The translations under genes and the position numbers were made by a program. 64,000 nt of DNA. Origin: Micromonospora coriariae (GTDB taxonomy: Bacteria; Actinomycetota; Actinomycetes; Mycobacteriales; Micromonosporaceae). The notes beneath the pieces are model-generated. The model saw only the letters and a list, made by a program, of their open reading frames with translations, ran no database searches and was not told the origin of the DNA. The first letter of the stretch is position 1. Every line of letters starts with the position of its first letter. The stretch lies in assembly GCF_900091455.1 (NCBI RefSeq), contig NZ_LT607412.1, positions 5,828,001 through 5,892,000 of the forward strand, written 5' to 3'. Positions 35,177-43,015 of the stretch are shown here, in pieces.

Positions 35177-35209
35177 CTCCCGGCCGCTGCCAGCCACAGC
35201 GGCCGGGAG
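35177..35209 (+). terminator. Strong hairpin between the first gene and the sheath gene
   Basis: CTCCCGGCCGCTG (35177-35189) and CAGCGGCCGGGAG (35197-35209) pair perfectly around a 7-nt loop, 2 nt after the stop of the 313-aa gene. There is no U-run. It may be a terminator, partial attenuator or processing site separating the first gene from the sheath and tube transcripts. Confidence 0.65.
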
Positions 35210-35249
35210 CCGCAAACGACCGCAGCAGCAACTCCGTCCGGGAGGACCC

Positions 35250-36419
35250 GTGGCACCGACAGCAGCATTCCCGTTCATCGAGGTCCGGATCGTGCCGCCA
35301 CCGGCGCCACTGGCCCAGCGCTCGCCGGGCGTCATCGCCGTGGTGGGCAAGACCCCGGCCACCGCAGACGGTGGTTCGGCGCCCGCGAACACCCCGGTCC
35401 GGATCGAGACCCTCGACGACGCGGTCACCAACTTCGCCCGTCGGCAGGCCGGCAACGTGGTCCGCAACGCCCTCTACAACTCGCTCGAACTGGCCTTCCT
35501 CCAGGACCCACGCCCGGCCAAGGTGTACGGGGTCAAGGTCTCCGGGGACGACTACGCCGCCGCGCTCAGCGGCCTGGAAGCCGCCGACGACGTGACCATG
35601 GTGTCGCTGGCCAACGAGTCGACCGTCGGCAACCCCGCCGGGGCGGGCGCGCCGACCGGGCTGCACGCGCTCAAGGCGCACGTGGAGACGATGTCCGCGG
35701 CCGGCCAGCGGCGGATCGGCTTCGCCATGGTCAACCCGGCCACCGAGAAGGCCCCCACCTACGTCGCCGACATCACCACCGCGGCGAACCCGCTCAAGAG
35801 CAGCACCAGTCGGATGGTGATGATCGCGGCCCGGGGCGCGGACGGCGACGCCGCCACCGCCGCGATGGCCGCAGTGGCCGGGCTGCCGGTGCACCACAGC
35901 ATCGTGCTGAAGAAGATCCGCGGGGTGGCCGTCCCGGTGGCCAAGCAGTACAGCCCGGCCGAGATCAAGGGCCTCTCCGAGGCCAACCTCACCCCGATCA
36001 TCGATCCGACGCTGATCACCGGGGAGAGCCTGCACTTCGCCGACGGGCGGCTCTTCACCTCCGACGCGAGCCTGCTGCACGTCGACCTGGTGCGCACCCT
36101 CGACCAGATCGAGTTCATGCTCCGCGCCGGCCTGATCGGCCTGGTCGGCGACGCGCGGATCACCAAGCCGGGGATGACCCTGCTGAAGACCCAGGTGGAC
36201 GGCATCCTCGGCCCGCTCAAGCGGCAGGCGGTGATCGACGACTACCGGATCGAGATCCCGGTGCTGGACATCCTCACAATTCCGGAGGTCGCCCGCACCG
36301 CCACCGACACCTCGATCGTCACCGCCGCCCGGGCCGACCGCACCGTCGACCTGGTCGTCACCGTCACGTACGGCCCGGCCGTGAGCCGCCTGCTGGTCAC
36401 GCTCGTGGCCAAGTTCTGA
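35250..36419 (+). CDS. Contractile tail sheath protein
   Basis: A 389-aa protein with the layout of phage and injection-system sheaths. The N-terminal part has RSPGVIAVVGKTP and TLDDAVTNFARRQAGN; the middle has KVYGVKVSGDDY; the C-terminal domain has DQIEFMLRAGLIGLVGDARIT and ends in strands suited to the inter-subunit handshake (AVSRLLVTLVAKF). It is shorter than most eCIS sheaths. GTG 35250 follows GGGAGG at 4-nt spacing. It is followed after 17 nt by the tube gene, as usual. Assembled sheath would surround the inner tube and contract to drive it outward. Confidence 0.88.
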   Translation: MAPTAAFPFIEVRIVPPPAPLAQRSPGVIAVVGKTPATADGGSAPANTPVRIETLDDAVTNFARRQAGNVVRNALYNSLELAFLQDPRPAKVYGVKVSGDDYAAALSGLEAADDVTMVSLANESTVGNPAGAGAPTGLHALKAHVETMSAAGQRRIGFAMVNPATEKAPTYVADITTAANPLKSSTSRMVMIAARGADGDAATAAMAAVAGLPVHHSIVLKKIRGVAVPVAKQYSPAEIKGLSEANLTPIIDPTLITGESLHFADGRLFTSDASLLHVDLVRTLDQIEFMLRAGLIGLVGDARITKPGMTLLKTQVDGILGPLKRQAVIDDYRIEIPVLDILTIPEVARTATDTSIVTAARADRTVDLVVTVTYGPAVSRLLVTLVAKF

Positions 36420-36436
36420 CCCGGAGGAACCAGACC

Positions 36437-36865
36437 ATGGAGTGGAAGACCCGCCTCGCGGTGCAGTACACCAAGGGCACCGAGACGGTGCTGATCAGCC
36501 CGATCGACTCGTTCAGCCCGTCCTTCTCGCTCAACGTCGAGCCGCTGCACTCGTGCGAGGTGACCCACATGGGGGCCATCCACGCGCCGGTGTCGATGAA
36601 CTTCACGATGACCGTCAAGGCCATCGGGGACGTCGCCGGCCGGCTCACCAAACTGGCGCTCGACGGCGAACTCTTCGACATCACCCTGCTCGAGCACACC
36701 GGCGACGACTGGGCGTTCTCCTCCTTCGTGCTCCAGGACTGCCTGATCACCAGCGCGACGCCGACCACCGCCACCATCTCCGGCGCCCCGGCGGCGACCT
36801 TCAGCGGATTCAGCCTGGCGGCCACCGTCGACCCGAAGACCGGCGACCCGTCCGTGCTGCCGTAA
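36437..36865 (+). CDS. Tail tube protein
   Basis: A 142-aa protein of the size and pattern of T4 gp19/Hcp-like tubes: FSPSFSLNVEPLHSCEVTHM, VSMNFTMTVKAIGD, FDITLLEHTGDDWAFSSFVL and a final beta segment. It is placed directly after the sheath. ATG 36437 follows GGAGGA. It should polymerise into the inner tube that is pushed through the target envelope. Confidence 0.85.
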   Translation: MEWKTRLAVQYTKGTETVLISPIDSFSPSFSLNVEPLHSCEVTHMGAIHAPVSMNFTMTVKAIGDVAGRLTKLALDGELFDITLLEHTGDDWAFSSFVLQDCLITSATPTTATISGAPAATFSGFSLAATVDPKTGDPSVLP

Positions 36866-36908
36866 CCCGCCAAAGACAGTCCGCCGACCGACGAACCGGA
36901 GGTAGCAG

Positions 36909-37163
36909 ATGGCGACCGGTGCTGGCCGCGCCGCCCGGGTCACCCGTACCGGGCTGGCCCTGGTGCACGCGGGTGAACTGGTGCTGCCCGCGGCCGGCAG
37001 CGAGGCGCAGGCCGAACAGGTGGCCGAGGACGACCGCGCGGTCATCGCGTACCACTTTCCCGTGGAGATCGAGGTGGTCGACGCCGGCGGCGCGGTCGAC
37101 GCCGACGCGCTCGCCGACCTCGCGCTGACCCGGCTCGCCGAGCACCTGGACGGGCGGTCCTGA
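36909..37163 (+). CDS. Small protein in the contractile-tail cluster
   Basis: An 84-aa protein: VTRTGLALVHAGELVLPAAG, then AEQVAEDDRAVIAYHFPVEIEV and a helical end. No known family. ATG 36909 follows CGGAGG. Its place between tube and the large 1072-aa gene is that of a tail assembly chaperone or a tube-associated initiator, which is position-based inference. It ends 2 nt before the next start. Confidence 0.6.
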   Translation: MATGAGRAARVTRTGLALVHAGELVLPAAGSEAQAEQVAEDDRAVIAYHFPVEIEVVDAGGAVDADALADLALTRLAEHLDGRS

Positions 37164-37165
37164 CG

Positions 37166-40100
37166 GTGGCCATCTCGGTGCATGTGCCGGTGCGGATCCG
37201 GCTGGACGCCCGGTCGGTGACCGAGCGGCCGGAGGCGGTGACCGAGGCGCTCGCCACGGCCCTGGCCCGCGCCCTGGAACGCTCCCGCCGCGAGGTGGTC
37301 GCGCCGCGCGGTGGCTACCTGGAGGTACGCCCCGGGGCTCCGGAGTTCCGCTGGACCGGCCCGGCCGGCGAGCGGGTGTCCCCGGACGACCGGCGGGCCT
37401 TCGAGGCCCGGCTGCGCCGGCGCATCGACGAGGTGGTGACCGCGGCCCGGCTCGACCCGGGTCTGCCTCCCGGCGTTGCCGCGCCGCTGAGCCGGCCGCC
37501 CACCGAGCTGTTCGACCCGCAGCGGATGCGGCACCTGCTGGCCGTCTACCGGGTGCCCTCCTACGACGACGGTGGCGACGCCGCCGAGGTGCCGGTGGAG
37601 GGCGAAGAGTCGGCCCCGGTGACCTACCAGTGGCTGCTACGCCCGGCCGCCGATCTGGTCAACCACCTCGTCGAGCTGGGCCGCGCGGCGGTACGCCAAC
37701 ACGGCGGCCTGCCGACCGGCACGCCGCAGGGGGTCATCGCCCGGGTGCTCGGCTCCGACGGTCGGCCGGTCTGGGGAGTCGTGGTGACCACCACCCCGCT
37801 GTCCCTCTTCACCTTCGACGCCTTCGGTGAGACGGTCCCGGTGCCAGGTCCGGAGCCGCGCTTCGAGGTCCGGCCGGTGCAGCCCGCCCCGCAGCTCGGA
37901 ACGGTGGAACGCCGTCCGGTCGCCGACCGGGCCGCCCTGATCGCCATGGTGGACAGCGAAATGGCCGGCGACGCTCGGCAGCGGTTGCGCATCGCCATGC
38001 CACGTGCCGAGACCACCAGTGCGGAGGAGTACCAGGCGCAGCTCGACCGCGCCGTCGACGCGGAGGTGATCCGACGGGTCAACCAGATCTTCCCGTCCGA
38101 TGGGCCGGCGCCGACCTGCCTGGTGATCGTCCGCATCGGTAGGGCCAGCGTGCTGCTGGTGGGCAACGCGGAGAGCGACGCCATGTTGCACTGGACCGGC
38201 ACGGCCAACCTGCTGCCGATCACCGTCGAGCAGCCCCCGACTGCACCGTCGGACCCGAACGCGCCCTCCGGCGGCGGCGACGGCTCGGGAACAGGTTCAG
38301 GGTCAGGTGGCAGCAGTGGGTCTGGAGCGGGCAGTGGTTCCGGCAGCGGACCGGGCGGCAGTGGACCGGGCGGCGCCGGCACGGGCACCGGGCCAGGGGG
38401 TGGGGCCGGCGGCACCGGCGGGGACGGGACCGGCGGCGCCCGGCGGGGCGGGTTCGTGTTCGACCCGAGCAGCCCCGGCGCGCCAGCCGGCGCCGAGGGC
38501 CGACGGTTCCCCGCCGTCACCGGCGAACACTCCGAGATGCCCGCCTGCGCCCCGTTCAACGGCGAGCCGGAGTTGGCCGCGCTCGGCCCGGACGGCGACG
38601 AACTGCGCCGGCTGATGGACGACATCGCGTTCCGGCTCCAGATGGGCGAGCCGTGCCGCTACCCGGCGAACTTCTGCCTCCAGGCCGCCGCCGTGCTGCG
38701 TGGCCGGGCGGCGGCGATCGGCCTGCTGGTCGGCGCCGCGGAACGCGAGGCGTTCACCCGGCCCGTCCCGGAGGGCACCGGCCGGCTCGGCCCGCTGGAC
38801 TTCCGGCCGGTCGCCTCGCCCGCCGTGCAGTTCCTGCGCCACCTGGCCGGCGTGGTGCCACGCCTCGACCACCTCGCCCAGCTGGTCATGCGCCGCTACA
38901 GCCAACCCCAGCACTTCGCGCGGATCCACGGCGGCTGGATCGACTCGTCCGCCTCCTGGAACCTGCACTTCGTCCAGGCGCTCAGCCCGGCCGTCAAGGC
39001 CGCCGTCGGGCAGCTGTTCATCGTCGGCAGTCAGGCGATGCTGGTGCAGCTGCTGCTCACCTCCCGCAGCGGCATCGAAGCCCGGATCACCAACTTCGAC
39101 CGGTACGCGCCGATCTTCGAGCGGCTGATCGTCTCCCAGCTCACCGACTACGCCGAACTCCAGGGGCTGCGCGAGCGGCTGCGCCGCCACGAGGCCGCCC
39201 GCTGGACGCAGGAGCACACCGCCATCGGCGGCGGCACCCTCGCCACGGTGAGCATGGCCAACCCGGCCACCGCCTGGTACGGGGCCGCCCGCGCCATCTC
39301 CGGCGCGTTCCTCGCCGCCGAGGCCACGATGACCAGCCCCGGCGCGGCCGGCGAGATCATCGAGCGGGACGGCACCACCCGGATCCGCGACTCGCACGCG
39401 GTGCTCTGGACCCTCGCCGAGATCGAACAGGCGCTGGTCGTCCAGCGCGGCGAGGCCGAGGGCATCGACCCGCTGGTCAAGCAGATCACCGACCTGCCCG
39501 ACGTGCTGGCCCGTTTCGCCGGCAACCGGTCGGCGATCCGCGACGAGCTGTGGCGGGTGCTGCAGGACATGCGGCGCAACAACACCGAGATGCTCGGCCG
39601 CGCCCGCACCGACGCCCGGTTCGCGTTCCGGTCCAGCCGGATCAGCGAACACATCCCGTCGGCCACCATCCCCGGTGGCCGCTTCGCCCTGCAGGGCATC
39701 CACCTCGTCACCCACCAGCAGCTCGGCGAGTTCTTCGGCGGCAACCTCTACTACGCCACCGGCGTCGACGAGCTGTTCGGCACCGAGCTGGGCCGCGAGG
39801 CGCTGACCGCGTTCGGCATCACCGTGGGCATCATCGCGCTGTCCATCCTCTGCCCGCCGCTGGGCTTCCTGGTCGGGGTGGCCGTCGCCGTGGGCGACGT
39901 CGTCCACGCCCACCAGCGGGAACGGCTCTACGGGGCGCTGCTCGACCCGGAGCTGGTGCTCACCCGCACCGAGGTGGAGGTCGAGCTGTTCGCCGCGTAC
40001 CTCGGGTTGGCGCTGTCGCTGATCCCGGAGGTCGGCACCATCGGCGGGGTGGTCGTGCGCGGCGGCCGGGTCGCCCTGCGTTTCGGGGTGCGCGCCGGGC

Positions 40101-40384
40101 TGCGCGCCGCCGGGCGGCACGCGTTGCGCCGGCTCACCCGGCAGGTCGTCGAGGCCGCCTCCCGCGACCTGCTCCAGGCGTTCCTCACCGAGATCCTGCT
40201 CAACGAGGTGCTCGAACGCGTCGTGCAGAAGCTGATGGATCCGTTGCTGGCGTACGTGGAACGCGAGGCGATGCTCAGCGGCGCGGTCGGCGGACCGGAG
40301 GGCGCCCGCTTCATCCTCATGGTGCTCGACTCGCAACCCGGTGGCGCCGCCGCCGGGCCGCCCGTCCCGGTGGTACGGCCGTGA
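37166..40384 (+). CDS. Large 1072-aa protein at the tape-measure position
   Basis: The N-terminal 350 residues are mixed and end before a Gly/Ser-rich linker (about residues 367-425). The C-terminal 640 residues are largely helical, with hydrophobic stretches near 875-912 (FGITVGIIALSILCPPLGFL) and 935-960 (LFAAYLGLALSLIPEVG). It sits where contractile-tail operons keep the tape measure, and hydrophobic helices are common in those. The linker-separated layout would also suit a pore-forming or pre-toxin effector. No known domain was recognised. The GTG start lies 2 nt after the preceding stop, and its stop overlaps the next start, so it is tightly coupled. Confidence 0.65.
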   Translation: MAISVHVPVRIRLDARSVTERPEAVTEALATALARALERSRREVVAPRGGYLEVRPGAPEFRWTGPAGERVSPDDRRAFEARLRRRIDEVVTAARLDPGLPPGVAAPLSRPPTELFDPQRMRHLLAVYRVPSYDDGGDAAEVPVEGEESAPVTYQWLLRPAADLVNHLVELGRAAVRQHGGLPTGTPQGVIARVLGSDGRPVWGVVVTTTPLSLFTFDAFGETVPVPGPEPRFEVRPVQPAPQLGTVERRPVADRAALIAMVDSEMAGDARQRLRIAMPRAETTSAEEYQAQLDRAVDAEVIRRVNQIFPSDGPAPTCLVIVRIGRASVLLVGNAESDAMLHWTGTANLLPITVEQPPTAPSDPNAPSGGGDGSGTGSGSGGSSGSGAGSGSGSGPGGSGPGGAGTGTGPGGGAGGTGGDGTGGARRGGFVFDPSSPGAPAGAEGRRFPAVTGEHSEMPACAPFNGEPELAALGPDGDELRRLMDDIAFRLQMGEPCRYPANFCLQAAAVLRGRAAAIGLLVGAAEREAFTRPVPEGTGRLGPLDFRPVASPAVQFLRHLAGVVPRLDHLAQLVMRRYSQPQHFARIHGGWIDSSASWNLHFVQALSPAVKAAVGQLFIVGSQAMLVQLLLTSRSGIEARITNFDRYAPIFERLIVSQLTDYAELQGLRERLRRHEAARWTQEHTAIGGGTLATVSMANPATAWYGAARAISGAFLAAEATMTSPGAAGEIIERDGTTRIRDSHAVLWTLAEIEQALVVQRGEAEGIDPLVKQITDLPDVLARFAGNRSAIRDELWRVLQDMRRNNTEMLGRARTDARFAFRSSRISEHIPSATIPGGRFALQGIHLVTHQQLGEFFGGNLYYATGVDELFGTELGREALTAFGITVGIIALSILCPPLGFLVGVAVAVGDVVHAHQRERLYGALLDPELVLTRTEVEVELFAAYLGLALSLIPEVGTIGGVVVRGGRVALRFGVRAGLRAAGRHALRRLTRQVVEAASRDLLQAFLTEILLNEVLERVVQKLMDPLLAYVEREAMLSGAVGGPEGARFILMVLDSQPGGAAAGPPVPVVRP

Positions 40385-41859
40385 CCCCGCCCCGCCGGTT
40401 CCGTGCCGGCCGCTTCCTCGACGCCGCCGCCGTGCACGCCGCCGCCGACGCCAACCCCCGGCTGCGCCGCTTCATCCGCACCGTCGCCGAGCACAGCGAG
40501 GCCGGCGAGGTGCGCTCCCGGCGGCTGCTGGAACACCTCATCCGCCGTGTCGTCGACGATGTCGGTGACCTGCACCTGGGCAACGCGATCAACCGGCTGG
40601 AACGCATCGCCGTGCTGCGGGACAACATCGCCGCCATCCTCGACCACGTGCTCGAGGGCGGCACCCTGCCCGAGGGGGTGCGGGTGGCGACCCTCGGCGA
40701 GTACTTCGACCAGCTCAGCACGGAGATGCGCGAGCTCAGCCGACCCCGCGAGGGCATCGTCGGGGACGCGCCGCTGCGGCTGGCCGACGACGCCAGCGTG
40801 TACGCCGAGTCGTTGCTGCGCGAGTTCGACGCGGGCGGCGGGACGGCCGGCCGGCACACCGAGCCGGCCGCCGTGGTCACCGACGCGTTCCGGGCCATGC
40901 CGGCGGACCGGCAGGCCGCCCTGCGTCGGGCCGCCGACCTGGAACCGGCCGCGCTGTGGCACGCGGTGGCCGCCGAGTCCGAGGCCGGCAAGCGGGCCGC
41001 CGTCGCGGACCTGGAGACCCGGCTCGCTGGCCGGCTCACCCCCGACGAACTGGGTCGGCTACGCACCGCCGTCGACGACCTCGGTCGGGCCCGCTCGCGC
41101 GGCCTGCAGATGAGCGAGGCCCGGCTGACCGAGGCCCTCGCAAGGATCAGCGACCCGGATCTGCGCGCCGTGGTGGCCGGCGGCGACGTCTGGCTCACCC
41201 AACAGCTCGCCGTGCACAACCCGGAGGCGCTCGCCACCCTCTGGCGGCGCTTCCGCGACCGGGGCGGCCGGGCCGACGACGGCCCCGGCTTCCGCGCCTA
41301 CCTGAGACACGACATGGTCACCTACGGCCGGGGCGTGCTCGGCGAGTACACCGCCGCGTTCTCGCTGAGCAGCATCGAGCTGTTCCTCAAGGGCCCCGAC
41401 GCCAACGTCAAGGTCGCCGGCACCGACCTGGTGGGCATCGGCCACGACGGCTGGGTGTGGCTGGTCGACGACAAGTCGCACCGGGCCACGAGCGTCAGCG
41501 GAGTCGGCGCGCTCACCGACAACCTGGTCACCAACCTGCGCCGCGACGCCGCGGACTTCCGTGACGGCATCGCCCGGCTGCAACGCGACGACCCGGGTTT
41601 CACCCCCGACCCGCGGATCCTCGACGCGATCTCCCGGATGGAGGACGCCGCCGCCGAGATCGACCGGATCAACCGGCGCGGTTCGGCGTCCACCCGGCCG
41701 GCGCGGATCAGCCGGGCACTGGAGGAACGCCGGCTGCGGCTGCGGGTGACCAGCGCCGCCGGCGAGGTCCGCGAGATCACCCAGGCGCTGCGCGACCTGG
41801 GACTGGCCGTCGAACCCACCGGCGCGCCGGTGGCGCTGCCACCCACCGGAGGGCGCTGA
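40381..41859 (+). CDS. Nuclease-like protein, candidate payload of the contractile system
   Basis: A 492-aa soluble, mainly helical protein. Around residue 320 begins a segment GVLGEYTAAFSLS, then AGTDLVGIGHDGWVWLVDDK near residues 347-365, whose Glu...Asp...(D)xK spacing resembles restriction-endonuclease-fold toxins. The upstream 300 residues are helices with no match (LLEHLIRRVVDDVGDLHLG). It starts with a GTG that overlaps the stop of the 1072-aa gene. No counterpart is expected in a minimal tail operon, so a cargo or effector role is plausible. No immunity protein is evident beside it. Confidence 0.6.
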   Translation: MTPPRRFRAGRFLDAAAVHAAADANPRLRRFIRTVAEHSEAGEVRSRRLLEHLIRRVVDDVGDLHLGNAINRLERIAVLRDNIAAILDHVLEGGTLPEGVRVATLGEYFDQLSTEMRELSRPREGIVGDAPLRLADDASVYAESLLREFDAGGGTAGRHTEPAAVVTDAFRAMPADRQAALRRAADLEPAALWHAVAAESEAGKRAAVADLETRLAGRLTPDELGRLRTAVDDLGRARSRGLQMSEARLTEALARISDPDLRAVVAGGDVWLTQQLAVHNPEALATLWRRFRDRGGRADDGPGFRAYLRHDMVTYGRGVLGEYTAAFSLSSIELFLKGPDANVKVAGTDLVGIGHDGWVWLVDDKSHRATSVSGVGALTDNLVTNLRRDAADFRDGIARLQRDDPGFTPDPRILDAISRMEDAAAEIDRINRRGSASTRPARISRALEERRLRLRVTSAAGEVREITQALRDLGLAVEPTGAPVALPPTGGR

Positions 41860-41861
41860 GC

Positions 41862-42362
41862 ATGGCATTCACCAGCAGCTTCATGCGGTACGACACGGTG
41901 CCGTCGGCGATCATCAGTGACGGGGTGCTGCCGATCCCACTCTGGGCGGTGACCGCCATCTCCCTCGCCCAGACCTACCACCTGCCACCGATCGGCTCCA
42001 CCGCGCACAAGGCCATCGTGGCCACCCACGACGACACCATCACGCTGACCGGGGTGCTGGTCGGCGCGGAGCGCTACGCCTGGAAGTTCGCCCTGGAGAC
42101 GATGGCCGAGGCGAGCAAACGCGGCACCGCGCTGGCCGCGTACTCCGGCGGGAGGTTCGGTGGGCTGATCCTGGTCACCTCGATGACCATCCGCACCGAC
42201 ATGCAGGTGCAGTCGCTGACCTTCAACGCGTCGGCCGCCCGCCGGGACGTCCTGGACACCACCATCACCCTCGTCCACGTGCCCCGTCCCAGCCTGCTCG
42301 GCAAGCTGCTCGACGTGGCCAGCATCGGAGTCGGCGCGCTCGCCGACGGGTTGGGCAACTGA
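41862..42362 (+). CDS. Tail/baseplate-associated protein, gpU-like by pattern
   Basis: A 166-aa protein: DDTITLTGVLVGAERYAWKF, ALETMAEASKRGTALAAYSG, GGLILVTSMTIRTDMQVQ, then FNASAARRDVLDTTITLV. The sequence pattern and its position before the hub-spike resemble phage P2 gpU-like or LysM-linked baseplate proteins. Certainty is low. The ATG lies 2 nt after the previous stop, and its TGA overlaps the next ATG. Confidence 0.55.
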   Translation: MAFTSSFMRYDTVPSAIISDGVLPIPLWAVTAISLAQTYHLPPIGSTAHKAIVATHDDTITLTGVLVGAERYAWKFALETMAEASKRGTALAAYSGGRFGGLILVTSMTIRTDMQVQSLTFNASAARRDVLDTTITLVHVPRPSLLGKLLDVASIGVGALADGLGN

Positions 42363-43015
42363 TGCCACAGTTCCCGATCGACCGCTACCTGCTGCCGGAG
42401 ACGCCGATCGAGGTGCCGGCCGGGTTCACCGAGGTCCGGCAGAGCCTCACCGCGGGCCTGCCGCACCGCGTGGAGCTGGGCGCCGGCGTGCACGCGGTGC
42501 TGATCCTGCCCACCGGGTTGGCCCGGCAGTGGCTGGACACCGACCCGCTCGCCGTGGTCAGCAGCTCCGCCGACGACCTGGCGCCCCGGCCGGCACCACC
42601 GGCCACGCCCCGACCGCCGGCGCTGGTCGGCCGGGTGCCACTGCGGCTGGTCGTCCGCCAGGGCACCCGGATCCTCGGCTCGGTGCCGCTGGCCGCCGGG
42701 CTGCGCCGGGTCTGCCCCGACGCCGGCCCACCGGCCGCCGACGCCGCCGGGACCGCCCCGGTCGCCGTGGAACTGCTGGTGCTCACCTGGCTGCTGCACG
42801 CCGGGACGGTACGCGGCTCCGGAGACTACGGCTCGTCCGTGACGCTGGCCTGGCGGCCCGCGGACCGTGCGGTGGACCGGTTCGGACCGCCGCCGATCAA
42901 CGAGTTCGTCTGGCGTCGCCGCCCGCCCGCCCAGCGGGTCGAATCCGAGTTGGGCCCCGGCAAGCTGCGCTACCGCTACCTGCTCGACAAGAAGCTGCGG
43001 AGGGTCCTGCGATGA
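42362..43015 (+). CDS. Baseplate-linked hypothetical protein
   Basis: A 217-aa protein with no clear family. It starts FPIDRYLLPETPIEVPAGFT and has a Pro-rich linker near residue 75, then beta-rich stretches (VPLRLVVRQGTRILG, SSVTLAWRPADRAVDRFGPP). It lies where other systems carry a LysM or gp53-like adaptor between tube-side and hub proteins. Its start overlaps the previous stop by 1 nt and its stop overlaps the spike gene's ATGA. Confidence 0.55.
   Translation: MPQFPIDRYLLPETPIEVPAGFTEVRQSLTAGLPHRVELGAGVHAVLILPTGLARQWLDTDPLAVVSSSADDLAPRPAPPATPRPPALVGRVPLRLVVRQGTRILGSVPLAAGLRRVCPDAGPPAADAAGTAPVAVELLVLTWLLHAGTVRGSGDYGSSVTLAWRPADRAVDRFGPPPINEFVWRRRPPAQRVESELGPGKLRYRYLLDKKLRRVLR

Noticed and set aside
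38266..38440. Glycine-codon repeat tract as a possible CRISPR or minisatellite
   Set aside because: It is in frame and encodes a Gly/Ser linker; units are irregular with no spacers.
38303..40336. 677-codon leftward frame over the 1072-aa gene
   Set aside because: Antisense shadow with low-complexity composition; the forward frame has proper overlaps with both neighbours.
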